IMG/VR virus record: IMGVR_UViG_3300036781_000188
Span: 1 to 37,984 of that record
Length of the DNA stretch: 37,984 nt
Source: a virus
Direction: 5' to 3' (one strand)
Both the position numbers and the translations under genes were made by a program. The notes beneath the pieces were generated by a model. That model was given only the letters and a program-made list of their open reading frames with translations, was not told where the DNA came from and ran no database searches. Shown here one piece after another: positions 23,620-30,859 of the stretch (the first letter of the stretch is position 1; each line of letters opens with the position of its first letter).

Positions 23620-26117
23620 TGGCATCCAAAGCGCAAAAGTACCTCGAAGGCTTCGTTGCCCGCGGCTTCACGCCCGTGCAGGCAGCCGTGCTGGCGGGGA
23701 ATTTCGCTCAGGAGAGCGGGTTCAACCCCGAAGCCTACAACCCCGACGAAAATGCTTATGGCGGCTTGCAGTGGCGCCTTGACCGCAAGACCGGCCTCGA
23801 GAACTACGCCAAGGAGACCGGGCGCAAGCCTTCCGACCCAGAAGCGCAGATGGATTGGGTCGTCAAGGAAATGACCGGCAACGAAGCCGCCAACGCCGCG
23901 GCGTTCCTCGGTGCGCAGGACCCCTACACGGCCAACTCGTCGCTTAAACGATACATCAGATATGGCGACAATTCTCAGAACGCGCGGCTAGCGAACGCTT
24001 TGTCCTACATGGGCCAGACCGGCGATGCTGGCGGCAATGCGCTGATGGGTGCCCAGCCGGCGGAGGGCCCCGCCAACCCGCTGTTCGTCAACCCCTCGTT
24101 CGGCGGGGGCTCAATGCCTGGCGTGCCGCAGTGGCCAACCAGCCAGCCAGCTGCCCAGCCTGCCGCGGCAACGCCACAGGACGATAGCGCCCTGCTTGAT
24201 CAGTTCGCGCCTGCGGCAGCGCCTGCGGCAGCGCCCGCAACGGCCTCTGGCGCCCAGCCGGCCGGCCAGAGCGATGACGACCTGCTCAGTTCGTTCCTGC
24301 CGGGCGGCTCGGGCATTGACGTGCCGAGCGCAGGTGGCACTGCAGACGACGACCTGCTACGCTCGTTCATGCCATCGACGCCCGGGACGGGCGATGTCGC
24401 CATGCCGCCCGCGGGGCTCGTACCCGGATCCAAGGAATACGCCGATTGGGCGGTAGAGCAGGCGCGGGCGGGCAAGCGGCTGCCTCAGATCAGCGAGGTG
24501 CCGGAAGACCAACTTCCCCCGCCTACGGACCTGATGGACAAAATCCATGCCGGCGCAGCATCCTACATGGATGCCATGCCGGTAGTCGGGCCGGCGTGGC
24601 TGGACCTTGCTGAAAAGGCCAGGTCTGCCGTGCAGGGCATGCCGCTGGATTCCGTGAAGGCGGAAACCAAGGCGGCGCAAGAGGCTAACCCGATCACGTC
24701 CGGGGTCGCCGGGGTTGCCGGCACGGTGCTACCGCTGGTAGCCGGTGGAGCGACGACGCTTGGCGGCCGGCTGCTCGGGGTCACTGGCGGGCTGCCAGCG
24801 CAAATTGGCATGGGCGCTGCGTCCAATGCGTTGATCTCTGGTGCCGACACGCTCGCCCGCGGAGGTGACATACAGCAAGCAGGGCAAAACGCCCTTATCG
24901 GCGGGGCTATTGGCGGAGCCTTCCCCGCGGCAGGTGCCGCCGTCGGGAAGCTCGGCAATGCGCTGCTGGGCAAAACCTCCCCGGAGGTTGCGAACCTGGC
25001 CGAAGCCGCTATCAACAAATACGGCATCCCGGTCGGCCCGGGGCAGATCACCGAAAGCCCGATGGTCAAGTTCGCGGACTCGGTCGTCAACAAGATGCCT
25101 TTCAGCGGCGGCACGGTATCCAATGCCCAGCAGTCCGCTGCCTTCAACAAGGCGGTGGCCAACACATTCGGGGAGACGGCAGACAAGCTCACCCCCGACG
25201 TGATGGCGCGGGCTCGAGATCGAATTGGCGACGTATTCGAGAACGTGGCCGCCAAAACCCCCGTCATTGTGGCCGACCCGACCTTCGATCAGACCATGAT
25301 TGATGCGGTCACGAATGCCCAGATGAACCTCACCGACCAGCAGATGGGGCCCATCCTCAGGCAGTTCGACAACATCATCGGCAAATTCCAGGATGGCAAC
25401 GGCGCCATCACCGGCAAGGTCTACCAGGAGCTAACGAAAAAAGGGACGCCTCTCGATATCGCCCTCCATTCGTCGGACCCCGGCATCAGGGCGTTCGCGC
25501 GCCAGTCCCGCGAGGCTCTGGATGATGCCTTCGAGCGCTCCGCCCCGCCCGATGTCATGGGCGAACTCAAGGACGCCCGCTCCCAGTGGAAGGCGATGAA
25601 GACCGTCGAAGACCTCGTGGAGAAGTCTCCGGCGGGCGACATCAGCCCCGCGCTGCTGATGAACGCCGTGCGCAACTCCTATGACGGCATGGCCTATGGC
25701 GGCGGCGGCGACCTTGCTCAGCTGGCGAAGATCGGCCAGCAGTTCCTGAAGGCGCCCCCGTCGAGCGGCACGGCAGAACGCCTCGCTGTCATGAATATGC
25801 TGACGAAGGTCGGTGGGGCCGGCGGCCTAGCCGCAACCGCCGTAATGAACCCGGGCTCGCTCCCCATGATGGCGGCAGTAGGCGTTCCGACCGCGGCCGC
25901 ATACCTTGCCGCGGCTAAAGGTGGTGGCGCCCTGCTACGCTCGCCAGGCTTGGCAAACAAGCTGATCGGCAATTCCCTGGGCCGTGCGGCTGCGCCCGGC
26001 ACTCTATCGGGAGGCAACTTGCTACTGCGAGGGGCGTCGGGTGAAACCGCCCTGCAGAACGCAAGGCGGCCGGTAGAAATCACTGTAACTGGCGGCAATC
26101 CGCTGCTCGCTCAGTAG
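23619..26117 (+). CDS. Ejection protein with N-terminal phage lysozyme, P22 gp16-like position
   Basis: An 832-residue protein. Residues 1-130 are a phage tail-lysozyme-type domain (FVARGFTPVQAAVLAGNFAQ, ESGFNP with candidate catalytic Glu32, then DENAYGGLQWR), which would open the peptidoglycan for DNA entry. Residues 145-255 are Pro/Ala-rich with three DDxLLxxFxP-type repeats. Residues 345-420 are Gly/Ala-rich and hydrophobic, likely membrane-inserting, and the C-terminal 400 are mostly helical. Position and layout match P22 gp16, which in P22 has no lysozyme domain that I know of. The 3' end overlaps the convergent gene at 26111 by seven bases. Confidence 0.8.
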   Translation: MASKAQKYLEGFVARGFTPVQAAVLAGNFAQESGFNPEAYNPDENAYGGLQWRLDRKTGLENYAKETGRKPSDPEAQMDWVVKEMTGNEAANAAAFLGAQDPYTANSSLKRYIRYGDNSQNARLANALSYMGQTGDAGGNALMGAQPAEGPANPLFVNPSFGGGSMPGVPQWPTSQPAAQPAAATPQDDSALLDQFAPAAAPAAAPATASGAQPAGQSDDDLLSSFLPGGSGIDVPSAGGTADDDLLRSFMPSTPGTGDVAMPPAGLVPGSKEYADWAVEQARAGKRLPQISEVPEDQLPPPTDLMDKIHAGAASYMDAMPVVGPAWLDLAEKARSAVQGMPLDSVKAETKAAQEANPITSGVAGVAGTVLPLVAGGATTLGGRLLGVTGGLPAQIGMGAASNALISGADTLARGGDIQQAGQNALIGGAIGGAFPAAGAAVGKLGNALLGKTSPEVANLAEAAINKYGIPVGPGQITESPMVKFADSVVNKMPFSGGTVSNAQQSAAFNKAVANTFGETADKLTPDVMARARDRIGDVFENVAAKTPVIVADPTFDQTMIDAVTNAQMNLTDQQMGPILRQFDNIIGKFQDGNGAITGKVYQELTKKGTPLDIALHSSDPGIRAFARQSREALDDAFERSAPPDVMGELKDARSQWKAMKTVEDLVEKSPAGDISPALLMNAVRNSYDGMAYGGGGDLAQLAKIGQQFLKAPPSSGTAERLAVMNMLTKVGGAGGLAATAVMNPGSLPMMAAVGVPTAAAYLAAAKGGGALLRSPGLANKLIGNSLGRAAAPGTLSGGNLLLRGASGETALQNARRPVEITVTGGNPLLAQ

Positions 26118-26347
26118 TTCTTCAGCCAAACAGCCAGCATGATGCCAGCGCAGAACGCGAACATCGCCGCGACTCCGAACAGGATATCGGCGGTCATTTC
26201 TTGGCGATACACAAAGACGAACGCCAACACGGCGATCAAGACAACGAGGTAGTTTCTCGCCAACTTCGGGTCGTCCGGCAGACGCCAGCGGCCGGATTTG
26301 GGGTCGCGGATTTTGTAGTCGTTGGGGCCAAGGTCAAGATCGGGCAT
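26111..26347 (-). CDS. Two-helix membrane protein, superinfection-exclusion candidate
   Basis: A 78-residue protein. ATG 26347 is chosen since GGAG inside the end of the upstream gene is seven bases away; ATG 26374 is possible. A polar N-terminus (GPNDYKIRDPKSGRWRLPDD) is followed by two transmembrane segments (about residues 32-46 and 53-74). It is the last gene of a leftward operon after the Mnt-like and Rap1a/Tai-like genes. In P22 the leftward sieA membrane gene lies in this position, but no sequence match is claimed. A lysogen-expressed membrane exclusion protein is the most attractive role. Confidence 0.6.
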   Translation of the reverse strand: MPDLDLGPNDYKIRDPKSGRWRLPDDPKLARNYLVVLIAVLAFVFVYRQEMTADILFGVAAMFAFCAGIMLAVWLKNY

Positions 26348-26351
26348 TCCC

Positions 26352-26699
26352 TCACTCCGGGCACTTATAAGCATCGGCTAGCGTCCAAAACACCATCACC
26401 ACCGCAGACGTTTCAGGAGGCGTTGCGGGCGGAAGACGTGAGGTTATCAATGCCTGGCGCTTTTGCTCGGCGCTCACCCCGTCTGGCATGCAAGCGAGAT
26501 GCCCAGCGGAGAGCGCTTTAGCAGCTTCGGTGTACCCAGAAAGATACCCATAACAGAACTGAATGCCTGGGCTGTCATCGGAACAGAGTTCTATCAGTTG
26601 TCTTCCGGTAAGGTACTGGGCGCCAACTGATTGCATCGGCGAAATGACGCCGCCCGCCACCAGAGAGAACAGCAACCACAGGGCATTTCTTCGTCTCAT
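26352..26699 (-). CDS. Exported Rap1a/Tai-like protein
   Basis: A 115-residue protein with a Sec-type signal peptide ([17 protein letters not shown], cleavage expected near residue 27). The mature part follows the Rap1a/Tai immunity-protein pattern: [27 protein letters not shown] and a terminal YKC, with cysteines at 39, 49, 70 and 113 that could form two disulfides. Rap1a-type proteins neutralise a type VI peptidoglycan amidase effector in the periplasm. In this phage it could protect a lysogen or modify the envelope. It overlaps the Mnt-like stop by four bases. Confidence 0.7.
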   Translation of the reverse strand: MRRRNALWLLFSLVAGGVISPMQSVGAQYLTGRQLIELCSDDSPGIQFCYGYLSGYTEAAKALSAGHLACMPDGVSAEQKRQALITSRLPPATPPETSAVVMVFWTLADAYKCPE

Positions 26700-26974
26700 C
26701 CTCGCCTCCTCATGGCTTCCTCGAACTCGCGCCGCACCTTCGGGTCGGTGGCGAGTGTGTCGTTAAGATGATCCAGAACCCGCATCATTTCTGAGATTAC
26801 GGGGCTCAGATCGGCCCCAGCAGGAGCATCGAAGCTGCTTTCTAGCCGGGCAACGATTTCGCTGTTCATCGAGCGACCGTTGGCTTTGGCGACCTCAGCA
26901 ATGCGGTCGCGCATGCCTTCCGGAAGGCGGAGATTGAACTGGTCTGAACCGCGGCTGGGGATGCGTGTCGTCAT
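26696..26974 (-). CDS. Mnt-like ribbon-helix-helix repressor
   Basis: A 92-residue protein with an Arc/Mnt ribbon-helix-helix domain: [20 protein letters not shown] then [14 protein letters not shown], almost the classic P22 Mnt sequence pattern, plus a C-terminal coiled-coil segment ([15 protein letters not shown]) that could make tetramers as in Mnt. ATG 26974 has no good ribosome site: GGGGAG lies 20 bases upstream. It faces away from the Arc-like gene across a 89-base region with overlapping promoters, and continues into two leftward genes. Likely represses the antirepressor in the lysogen. Confidence 0.8.
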   Translation of the reverse strand: MTTRIPSRGSDQFNLRLPEGMRDRIAEVAKANGRSMNSEIVARLESSFDAPAGADLSPVISEMMRVLDHLNDTLATDPKVRREFEEAMRRRG

Positions 26975-27002
26975 TGCATGGTAGCGGCAACATACTCCCC
27001 GG

Positions 27003-27032
27003 TTGACATCAATGGTCTGTCGATCATATGAT
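27003..27032 (+). promoter_or_regulatory. Rightward promoter of the Arc-like / KilA-N genes
   Basis: TTGACA (27003-27008), an 18-base spacer and TATGAT (27027-27032) form a strong sigma-70 promoter. Start of transcription would be near 27039, 25 bases before the ATG at 27064. It is the counterpart of P22 Pant by position. Confidence 0.7.
27023..27032. promoter_or_regulatory. Palindromic operator candidate shared by two -10 boxes
   Basis: ATCATATGAT is a perfect ten-base palindrome. It contains TATGAT on each strand, so it is the -10 of both the rightward and the leftward promoter. A ribbon-helix-helix dimer or tetramer bound here would switch both off. A second short palindrome, GGTAATACC, is at 27038-27046. 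Confidence 0.55.
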
Positions 27033-27052
27033 ATGCCGGTAATACCAACCAA
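27023..27052 (-). promoter_or_regulatory. Leftward promoter of the Mnt-like operon
   Basis: On the minus strand TTGGTT (27052-27047), an 18-base spacer and TATGAT (27028-27023) face the rightward promoter. Transcription would begin near 27016 and give a leader of about 42 bases. The -35 has only the TTG in common with consensus, so it is weaker than the rightward promoter. Confidence 0.45.
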
Positions 27053-27063
27053 GGAGCAGGCGC

Positions 27064-27288
27064 ATGCCGCGCCATGACGACCAGTTCAACCTCCGCCTTC
27101 CGGAAGGCTGGCGAGAGGCGATCAAAAGCCAGGCTGTAAAAAGCCGGCGTTCTATGAACAGCGAAATCCTCGCCGCGCTTGAGAGTGTGGTGGAGCAGGC
27201 AGCGACGGGGAATGAGTTTGGCGACCAAGTCCCCGCCGCTGCCGATCAGAACGGAGCCTTGCAGGGCTCCATTCGCACCAACGGCTAA
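27064..27288 (+). CDS. Arc-like ribbon-helix-helix repressor
   Basis: A 74-residue protein with [18 protein letters not shown] and [16 protein letters not shown], the same ribbon and helix-turn blocks found in P22 Arc (53 residues) and in the divergent Mnt-like gene. The extra 20-residue tail is polar. AAGGAG at 27051-27056 is seven bases before the ATG. It is first in the rightward operon and 14 bases ahead of the KilA-N gene, as arc precedes ant in P22. Probably represses its own operon. Confidence 0.8.
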   Translation: MPRHDDQFNLRLPEGWREAIKSQAVKSRRSMNSEILAALESVVEQAATGNEFGDQVPAAADQNGALQGSIRTNG

Positions 27289-27302
27289 ACAGGAGCCATC
27301 GG

Positions 27303-28082
27303 ATGACCAATTCTATCACGACGTTGCCGCTCGTCTATAAGGGAGCTGCCATTACGGACAAGGGCGAGCTTCTCTCTCTTACCGATATGTGGCGCGCCGC
27401 TGGCTCCCCGGACGGACGCGCGCCGAATGATTGGCGCGTGCTAGTATCAACGACGGAATTCGCCAACCACGTCGCAGAGATTCTCAATGCCGGGAATTCC
27501 GGCAACGAACTCTTTAAGGTAACCCGTGGCGGCAAGGCGTCGGGCACCTTCGCTCACTGGCAGATCGGCCTCGCTTACGCCAAGTATCTGAGCCCTGAAT
27601 TCCACATGTGGTGCAACCAAGTTGTCCGCGAGCGCATGGAGGGGCACAAGGCCGTCGCCACACTTTCGCCCGATGTCATGGAGCTGATCCGTCGCGACGA
27701 CGGCATCTCGAGGATGCTCGCGCACAAGGTCACGGGGATCGAAGCAACCGTGCAGACACTTGCCGCCGCGGTGGCGGCTATCGTCTCCATCGTTCAGCCG
27801 CCTAGCGTCGGCGTCTACGTCACCGGCAAGACGGCTGGCGAAATTTGGCGCATTGCTGGCTTCCCGCGCATCCGTATCACCAGCTGGTTCAGCAACCGGC
27901 TGTGCGAGATGAACTGCCATATCGACGGCAACCGACGCAACCCGGTCGGGCTCGACCGCGCAAAACTGTTCGACCCCGATAAGGCGGAGAACTGGCTGAA
28001 GAACGGCGGCCGCGCGCTCGTTGAAGAGTACGTCAAAGAGCGGCAGGGGCAGAAGAAGCTCCGGCTCGTCTCTGCGAACTGA
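27303..28082 (+). CDS. KilA-N domain antirepressor-like protein
   Basis: A 259-residue protein with an N-terminal KilA-N DNA-binding domain (about residues 10-115): YKGAAITDKGELLSLTDMWR, NDWRVLVSTTEF, then GGKASGTFAHWQIGLAYAKY and LSPEFHMWCNQVVRERM. A coiled linker (about 130-165) precedes a C-terminal domain (TAGEIWRIAGFPRIRITSWF...), perhaps for binding a repressor. AGGAG lies upstream. Its place after the Arc-like gene matches P22 ant, though P22 Ant has a different N-terminal domain. Antirepressor role is inferred from module and family. Confidence 0.8.
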   Translation: MTNSITTLPLVYKGAAITDKGELLSLTDMWRAAGSPDGRAPNDWRVLVSTTEFANHVAEILNAGNSGNELFKVTRGGKASGTFAHWQIGLAYAKYLSPEFHMWCNQVVRERMEGHKAVATLSPDVMELIRRDDGISRMLAHKVTGIEATVQTLAAAVAAIVSIVQPPSVGVYVTGKTAGEIWRIAGFPRIRITSWFSNRLCEMNCHIDGNRRNPVGLDRAKLFDPDKAENWLKNGGRALVEEYVKERQGQKKLRLVSAN

Positions 28083-28094
28083 GGGGAGGACACA

Positions 28095-28526
28095 ATGGGC
28101 CAATCTCTCAACCGCCGCGCCGCGTTCACAGGCGCTATCGTCTCCGCCGCCGCCCTCGCGATGCCTGTCGCGGCGGCAGTCCGCCCGTCCAATCTGCAGG
28201 GTCTTGTCGATAAGCTGCGCGACGATGCGCAGGCCATCGACCCCACCATCACGAAAGTCTGGGTCTACTACGACGAGTTGATGGGCGGCCCGCGGGGTAA
28301 CCGCGTCTCGCAGCTCTATTTCGAGCGCGACGGCGCGCCGTTCAAACGCGCCGCACTAGCCGCCGACAAGGTGGACAACCTGCAGGCGGATTTGCGTGCC
28401 GCCCTTCACCGCGACCGTGGTGGCGAGTGGATGATTTGCGCAGTCCGTCGCGATGGGCCGGTGGATACCGAGTGGTTCGGCGTTCCCGAAGGCTACGGCC
28501 TCAACAAGGACGGCACGCCCGTCTGA
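28095..28526 (+). CDS. Tat-exported hypothetical protein
   Basis: A 143-residue protein with a twin-arginine type signal peptide: LNRRAAFTGA followed by a hydrophobic Ala-rich segment ending AMPVAAA, cleavage near residue 28. The mature part is charged and alpha/beta, with VWVYYDELMGG, SQLYFERDGAPF and EWFGVPEGYG. GGGAGGA is upstream. It is in the operon after the antirepressor-like gene. Export suggests an envelope or periplasmic effect on the host. No family recognised. Confidence 0.6.
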   Translation: MGQSLNRRAAFTGAIVSAAALAMPVAAAVRPSNLQGLVDKLRDDAQAIDPTITKVWVYYDELMGGPRGNRVSQLYFERDGAPFKRAALAADKVDNLQADLRAALHRDRGGEWMICAVRRDGPVDTEWFGVPEGYGLNKDGTPV

Positions 28527-28606
28527 GAAAACCAGAGTTACGGCGGGAGTTCTCTTACTCAACCCCGCGCCGCTATTCTTCTGAGGCAAGCGCCCTGACT
28601 CAGACT

Positions 28607-28633
28607 GCGGGAAAATGATAGGACTTTTCCCGC
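28607..28633. repeat. Perfect 9-bp inverted repeat
   Basis: GCGGGAAAA (28607-28615) and TTTTCCCGC (28625-28633) are separated by TGATAGGAC. It stands in a 162-base gap between the Tat-exported protein and the next gene. The A and T runs lie inside the stem, so it could terminate transcription in both directions or be a protein-binding site. The rest of the gap shows nothing clear. Confidence 0.6.
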
Positions 28634-28688
28634 AAATCCTCGTGGGTAAAAGGCCCCATTCTTCCCCAGCGACGTTTGGTTCAACATC

Positions 28689-28952
28689 ATGAGCGACATA
28701 CCTGAAGACGTGATGACGGCGGCTCAAGCGGCAGCCTATGCCGTCGAAGGCACCTGCGATGACGGGGCGATTACGAGCGTGAATGGCGTCCGGGTCATCG
28801 CCAAGGCCATCCTTGCAGAGCGTGAGCGCATCGAACGTGAAGGTCTGCCGGGCTGGATTAGGGCCAACGTTTCCGCCTCCGCTCTGGACAACGACTATCT
28901 CAAGACCCTGAGTCAGGGCTTCGCTAGCAAAGTTAGCATGAATCCGCTATAA
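28689..28952 (+). CDS. Small phage protein, AKAILAERER paralogue
   Basis: An 87-residue acidic protein whose first block (MSDIPEDVMTAA) and central AKAILAERER match the protein at 312-578; the DNA around these blocks is also close (GCCAAGGCCATCCTTGC is identical). No strong ribosome site precedes the ATG. The C-terminus differs (LDNDYLKTLSQGF). It stands alone between an inverted repeat and a terminator. Function unknown. Confidence 0.6.
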   Translation: MSDIPEDVMTAAQAAAYAVEGTCDDGAITSVNGVRVIAKAILAERERIEREGLPGWIRANVSASALDNDYLKTLSQGFASKVSMNPL

Positions 28953-28978
28953 ATCGAACACACCACAGGGGCTTCGAA

Positions 28979-29039
28979 TTCCCACGCGCGAACACCTCGG
29001 AGATATCCCTGACTGTCCTTTTGGGCTAGCGCGTGGGGA
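28979..29039. repeat. Long-arm inverted repeat, possible structured RNA
   Basis: TTCCCACGCGC (28979-28989) can pair with GCGCGTGGGGA (29029-29039), 11 pairs with one G-T, around 39 bases. It lies in the 195-base gap before the spike gene, followed by a terminator at 29104. No gene is seen in the gap; a small RNA ending at that terminator is possible. Confidence 0.4.
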
Positions 29040-29103
29040 TGCACTGGCGGCGGTGCCGAGATAGAGCCGGAGTAGCGCCAGGCCCGCCAGAACTACTATC
29101 ATC

Positions 29104-29130
29104 AAGGCCCCCATCTCGGGGGCCTTTTTC
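29104..29130 (+). terminator. Intrinsic terminator before the tailspike-like gene
   Basis: AAGGCCCCC (29104-29112) and GGGGGCCTT (29118-29126) form a nine-pair stem with ATCTC loop and TTT after it. The ribosome site GAGGAA of the next gene begins at 29134. Confidence 0.85.
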
Positions 29131-29147
29131 ATTGAGGAAATCACCCC

Positions 29148-30632
29148 TTGGCCACTCTTCTTCCTTTGCCGAAAATCCAAATCCTCGACAGTAACGGGAA
29201 CCCGTTGGAGGGCGGCACGATCTTCACGGCTATCCCGAACACGATGACGCCGAAGGCAACGTATCAGGATGCAGACTCCCTAATACTGAACACAAACCCT
29301 ATTGTTCTGGATAATTCGGGAGAGGCCATCATTTATGGCAGCGGCATCTACCGATTTATCATCAAGGACAGCGCCGACAACTTGATTTATGATCAGCTAA
29401 CCGCCGACACATCGACCGGCGGTCTCGCCAATGGCGGCGTATCAACTGGCACTGCGAATGCTCAGGTACTGTCGGCCTCGAGCTTCAGCCAGCAGGATGG
29501 TCAGGCGATCACCTTCATCGCCGGCTTCACCAACACCACGGCCATGACGGTCGCCCCTGGCGGCGGCTCGGGCATACCGGTACTGCTCGATAGCTCGACG
29601 GGCCCGATCCCGCTCTCCGGCGGTGAAATCGTGCAGGACAACGAAGTCCTGCTTGTCTACGAGGCCGCCCGCGGCGCCTTCCACCTGGTCAATCCGACCC
29701 CCGGCAATTTCACCGGGGCGACCATCTCGAACGCTACCATCACCAGCTCCGATATCAACACCAGCTCCATCGTGCTGAAGCAGAGCACGGACCCCACGCC
29801 GACGGCTGAAGGTGATATGCAGTGGTCCACGCTGTTCGACAACTTCAAGGTCGGCTCGGGCGCTGCAACCAAGAGGTTCTGGGCCGGGGCTTCGCCGGGC
29901 GCCATTACCGGTTGCACGATTGCCAACAACGCGTCGGACGCCACCAACGACATCGACTTCGGAAGCGGCACCTGCTCGGATAGCACTGCGGCGTTCTACA
30001 TGACGCTGGGCTCCACGCTGACCAAGCGCCTCGATGCGACATGGGCGGCGGGGAACAACCAGGGCGGCCTCTTCTCCGGCTCGATTGCCAATGCCACCTA
30101 TCACTGCTTCATCATCATGCGACCGGATACCGGCGTGGTGGATGCTGGGTTCGATACGAGCCCTGTCGCAGCCAATCGGCCGGGGAGCTACACCTATTTC
30201 AGGCGAGTTGGATCCATCGTGCGGGAGAGCGCCACCATCAAGGCGTTTCACCAGGATGGGGATTATTTCTACTGGGACGTGATGACTCTCGATGACACGG
30301 TCACCACCCCGGGCACGTCTACGATCACACTCACCGTCCCGACCGGCATTTCCGTTTCCGCGCTGTTCAACGGGACGTTTACCGACAGCTCTGGCTCGAG
30401 CGGCTTCAACGGGGCGCTGTTTACCGCGCTGGATACGCCGAACACTTCGCTCAGCTCAAACGCCTTCAGTTTCGGCAGCGCCGTCGGCGGAAACGGCGAC
30501 AACCTCTTCCTCAGCGGCTCGATGCAGGTTCGCACTGACACCAGTGGGCAGGTGAGGAAGACGATCGGGGTCACCCCGACAGCCTTCGGTGTGGCGACTT
30601 ACGGCTGGATTGACCGGCGCGGTCGCACGTAA
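29148..30632 (+). CDS. Tailspike / tail fibre protein with head-binding N-terminus
   Basis: A 494-residue protein, TTG start at 29148 with GAGGAA at 29134-29139. Residues 1-90 (PKIQILDSNGNPLEGGTIF, PKATYQDADS, NTNPIVLDNSGEAIIYGSG, YRFIIKDSADNLIYD) are the head-binding domain used by P22-like and many other podovirus spikes. The rest is Thr/Ser/Gly-rich beta structure ending in a receptor-binding region (GSIVRESATIKAFHQDGDYFYW). No endorhamnosidase-like active site could be judged by eye. It follows the immI-like module as gene 9 does in P22. Confidence 0.8.
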   Translation: MATLLPLPKIQILDSNGNPLEGGTIFTAIPNTMTPKATYQDADSLILNTNPIVLDNSGEAIIYGSGIYRFIIKDSADNLIYDQLTADTSTGGLANGGVSTGTANAQVLSASSFSQQDGQAITFIAGFTNTTAMTVAPGGGSGIPVLLDSSTGPIPLSGGEIVQDNEVLLVYEAARGAFHLVNPTPGNFTGATISNATITSSDINTSSIVLKQSTDPTPTAEGDMQWSTLFDNFKVGSGAATKRFWAGASPGAITGCTIANNASDATNDIDFGSGTCSDSTAAFYMTLGSTLTKRLDATWAAGNNQGGLFSGSIANATYHCFIIMRPDTGVVDAGFDTSPVAANRPGSYTYFRRVGSIVRESATIKAFHQDGDYFYWDVMTLDDTVTTPGTSTITLTVPTGISVSALFNGTFTDSSGSSGFNGALFTALDTPNTSLSSNAFSFGSAVGGNGDNLFLSGSMQVRTDTSGQVRKTIGVTPTAFGVATYGWIDRRGRT

Positions 30633-30653
30633 CCCAACCTGGGGAAACCCTTC

Positions 30654-30845
30654 ATGGCTCAGTTCATCCTTGGCCTGCTGGCGCTCGTCGCCGGCCTATG
30701 GTCGCTCGCCTACTATTTCATCGACCTTCACCTCGCTGCAACCGGCGCGAGTTCGGCGCAGCCCAACGTGTGGCTGCTGATCCTTGCGGGGGCGCTGTTC
30801 GTACTCTCCGCAGGGCTCTGCGCCTTCGCCATCCTCAAAATCTGA
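30654..30845 (+). CDS. Small two-helix membrane protein, possible holin
   Basis: A 63-residue protein with transmembrane segments at about residues 2-22 and 40-61 separated by a polar loop (HLAATGASSAQPN). Size and shape fit a class II-type holin or antiholin. It is immediately upstream of the endolysin gene (14 bases), where holins usually lie. No sequence family recognised. Confidence 0.6.
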   Translation: MAQFILGLLALVAGLWSLAYYFIDLHLAATGASSAQPNVWLLILAGALFVLSAGLCAFAILKI

Positions 30846-30859
30846 CAGGAATCCCGGAG

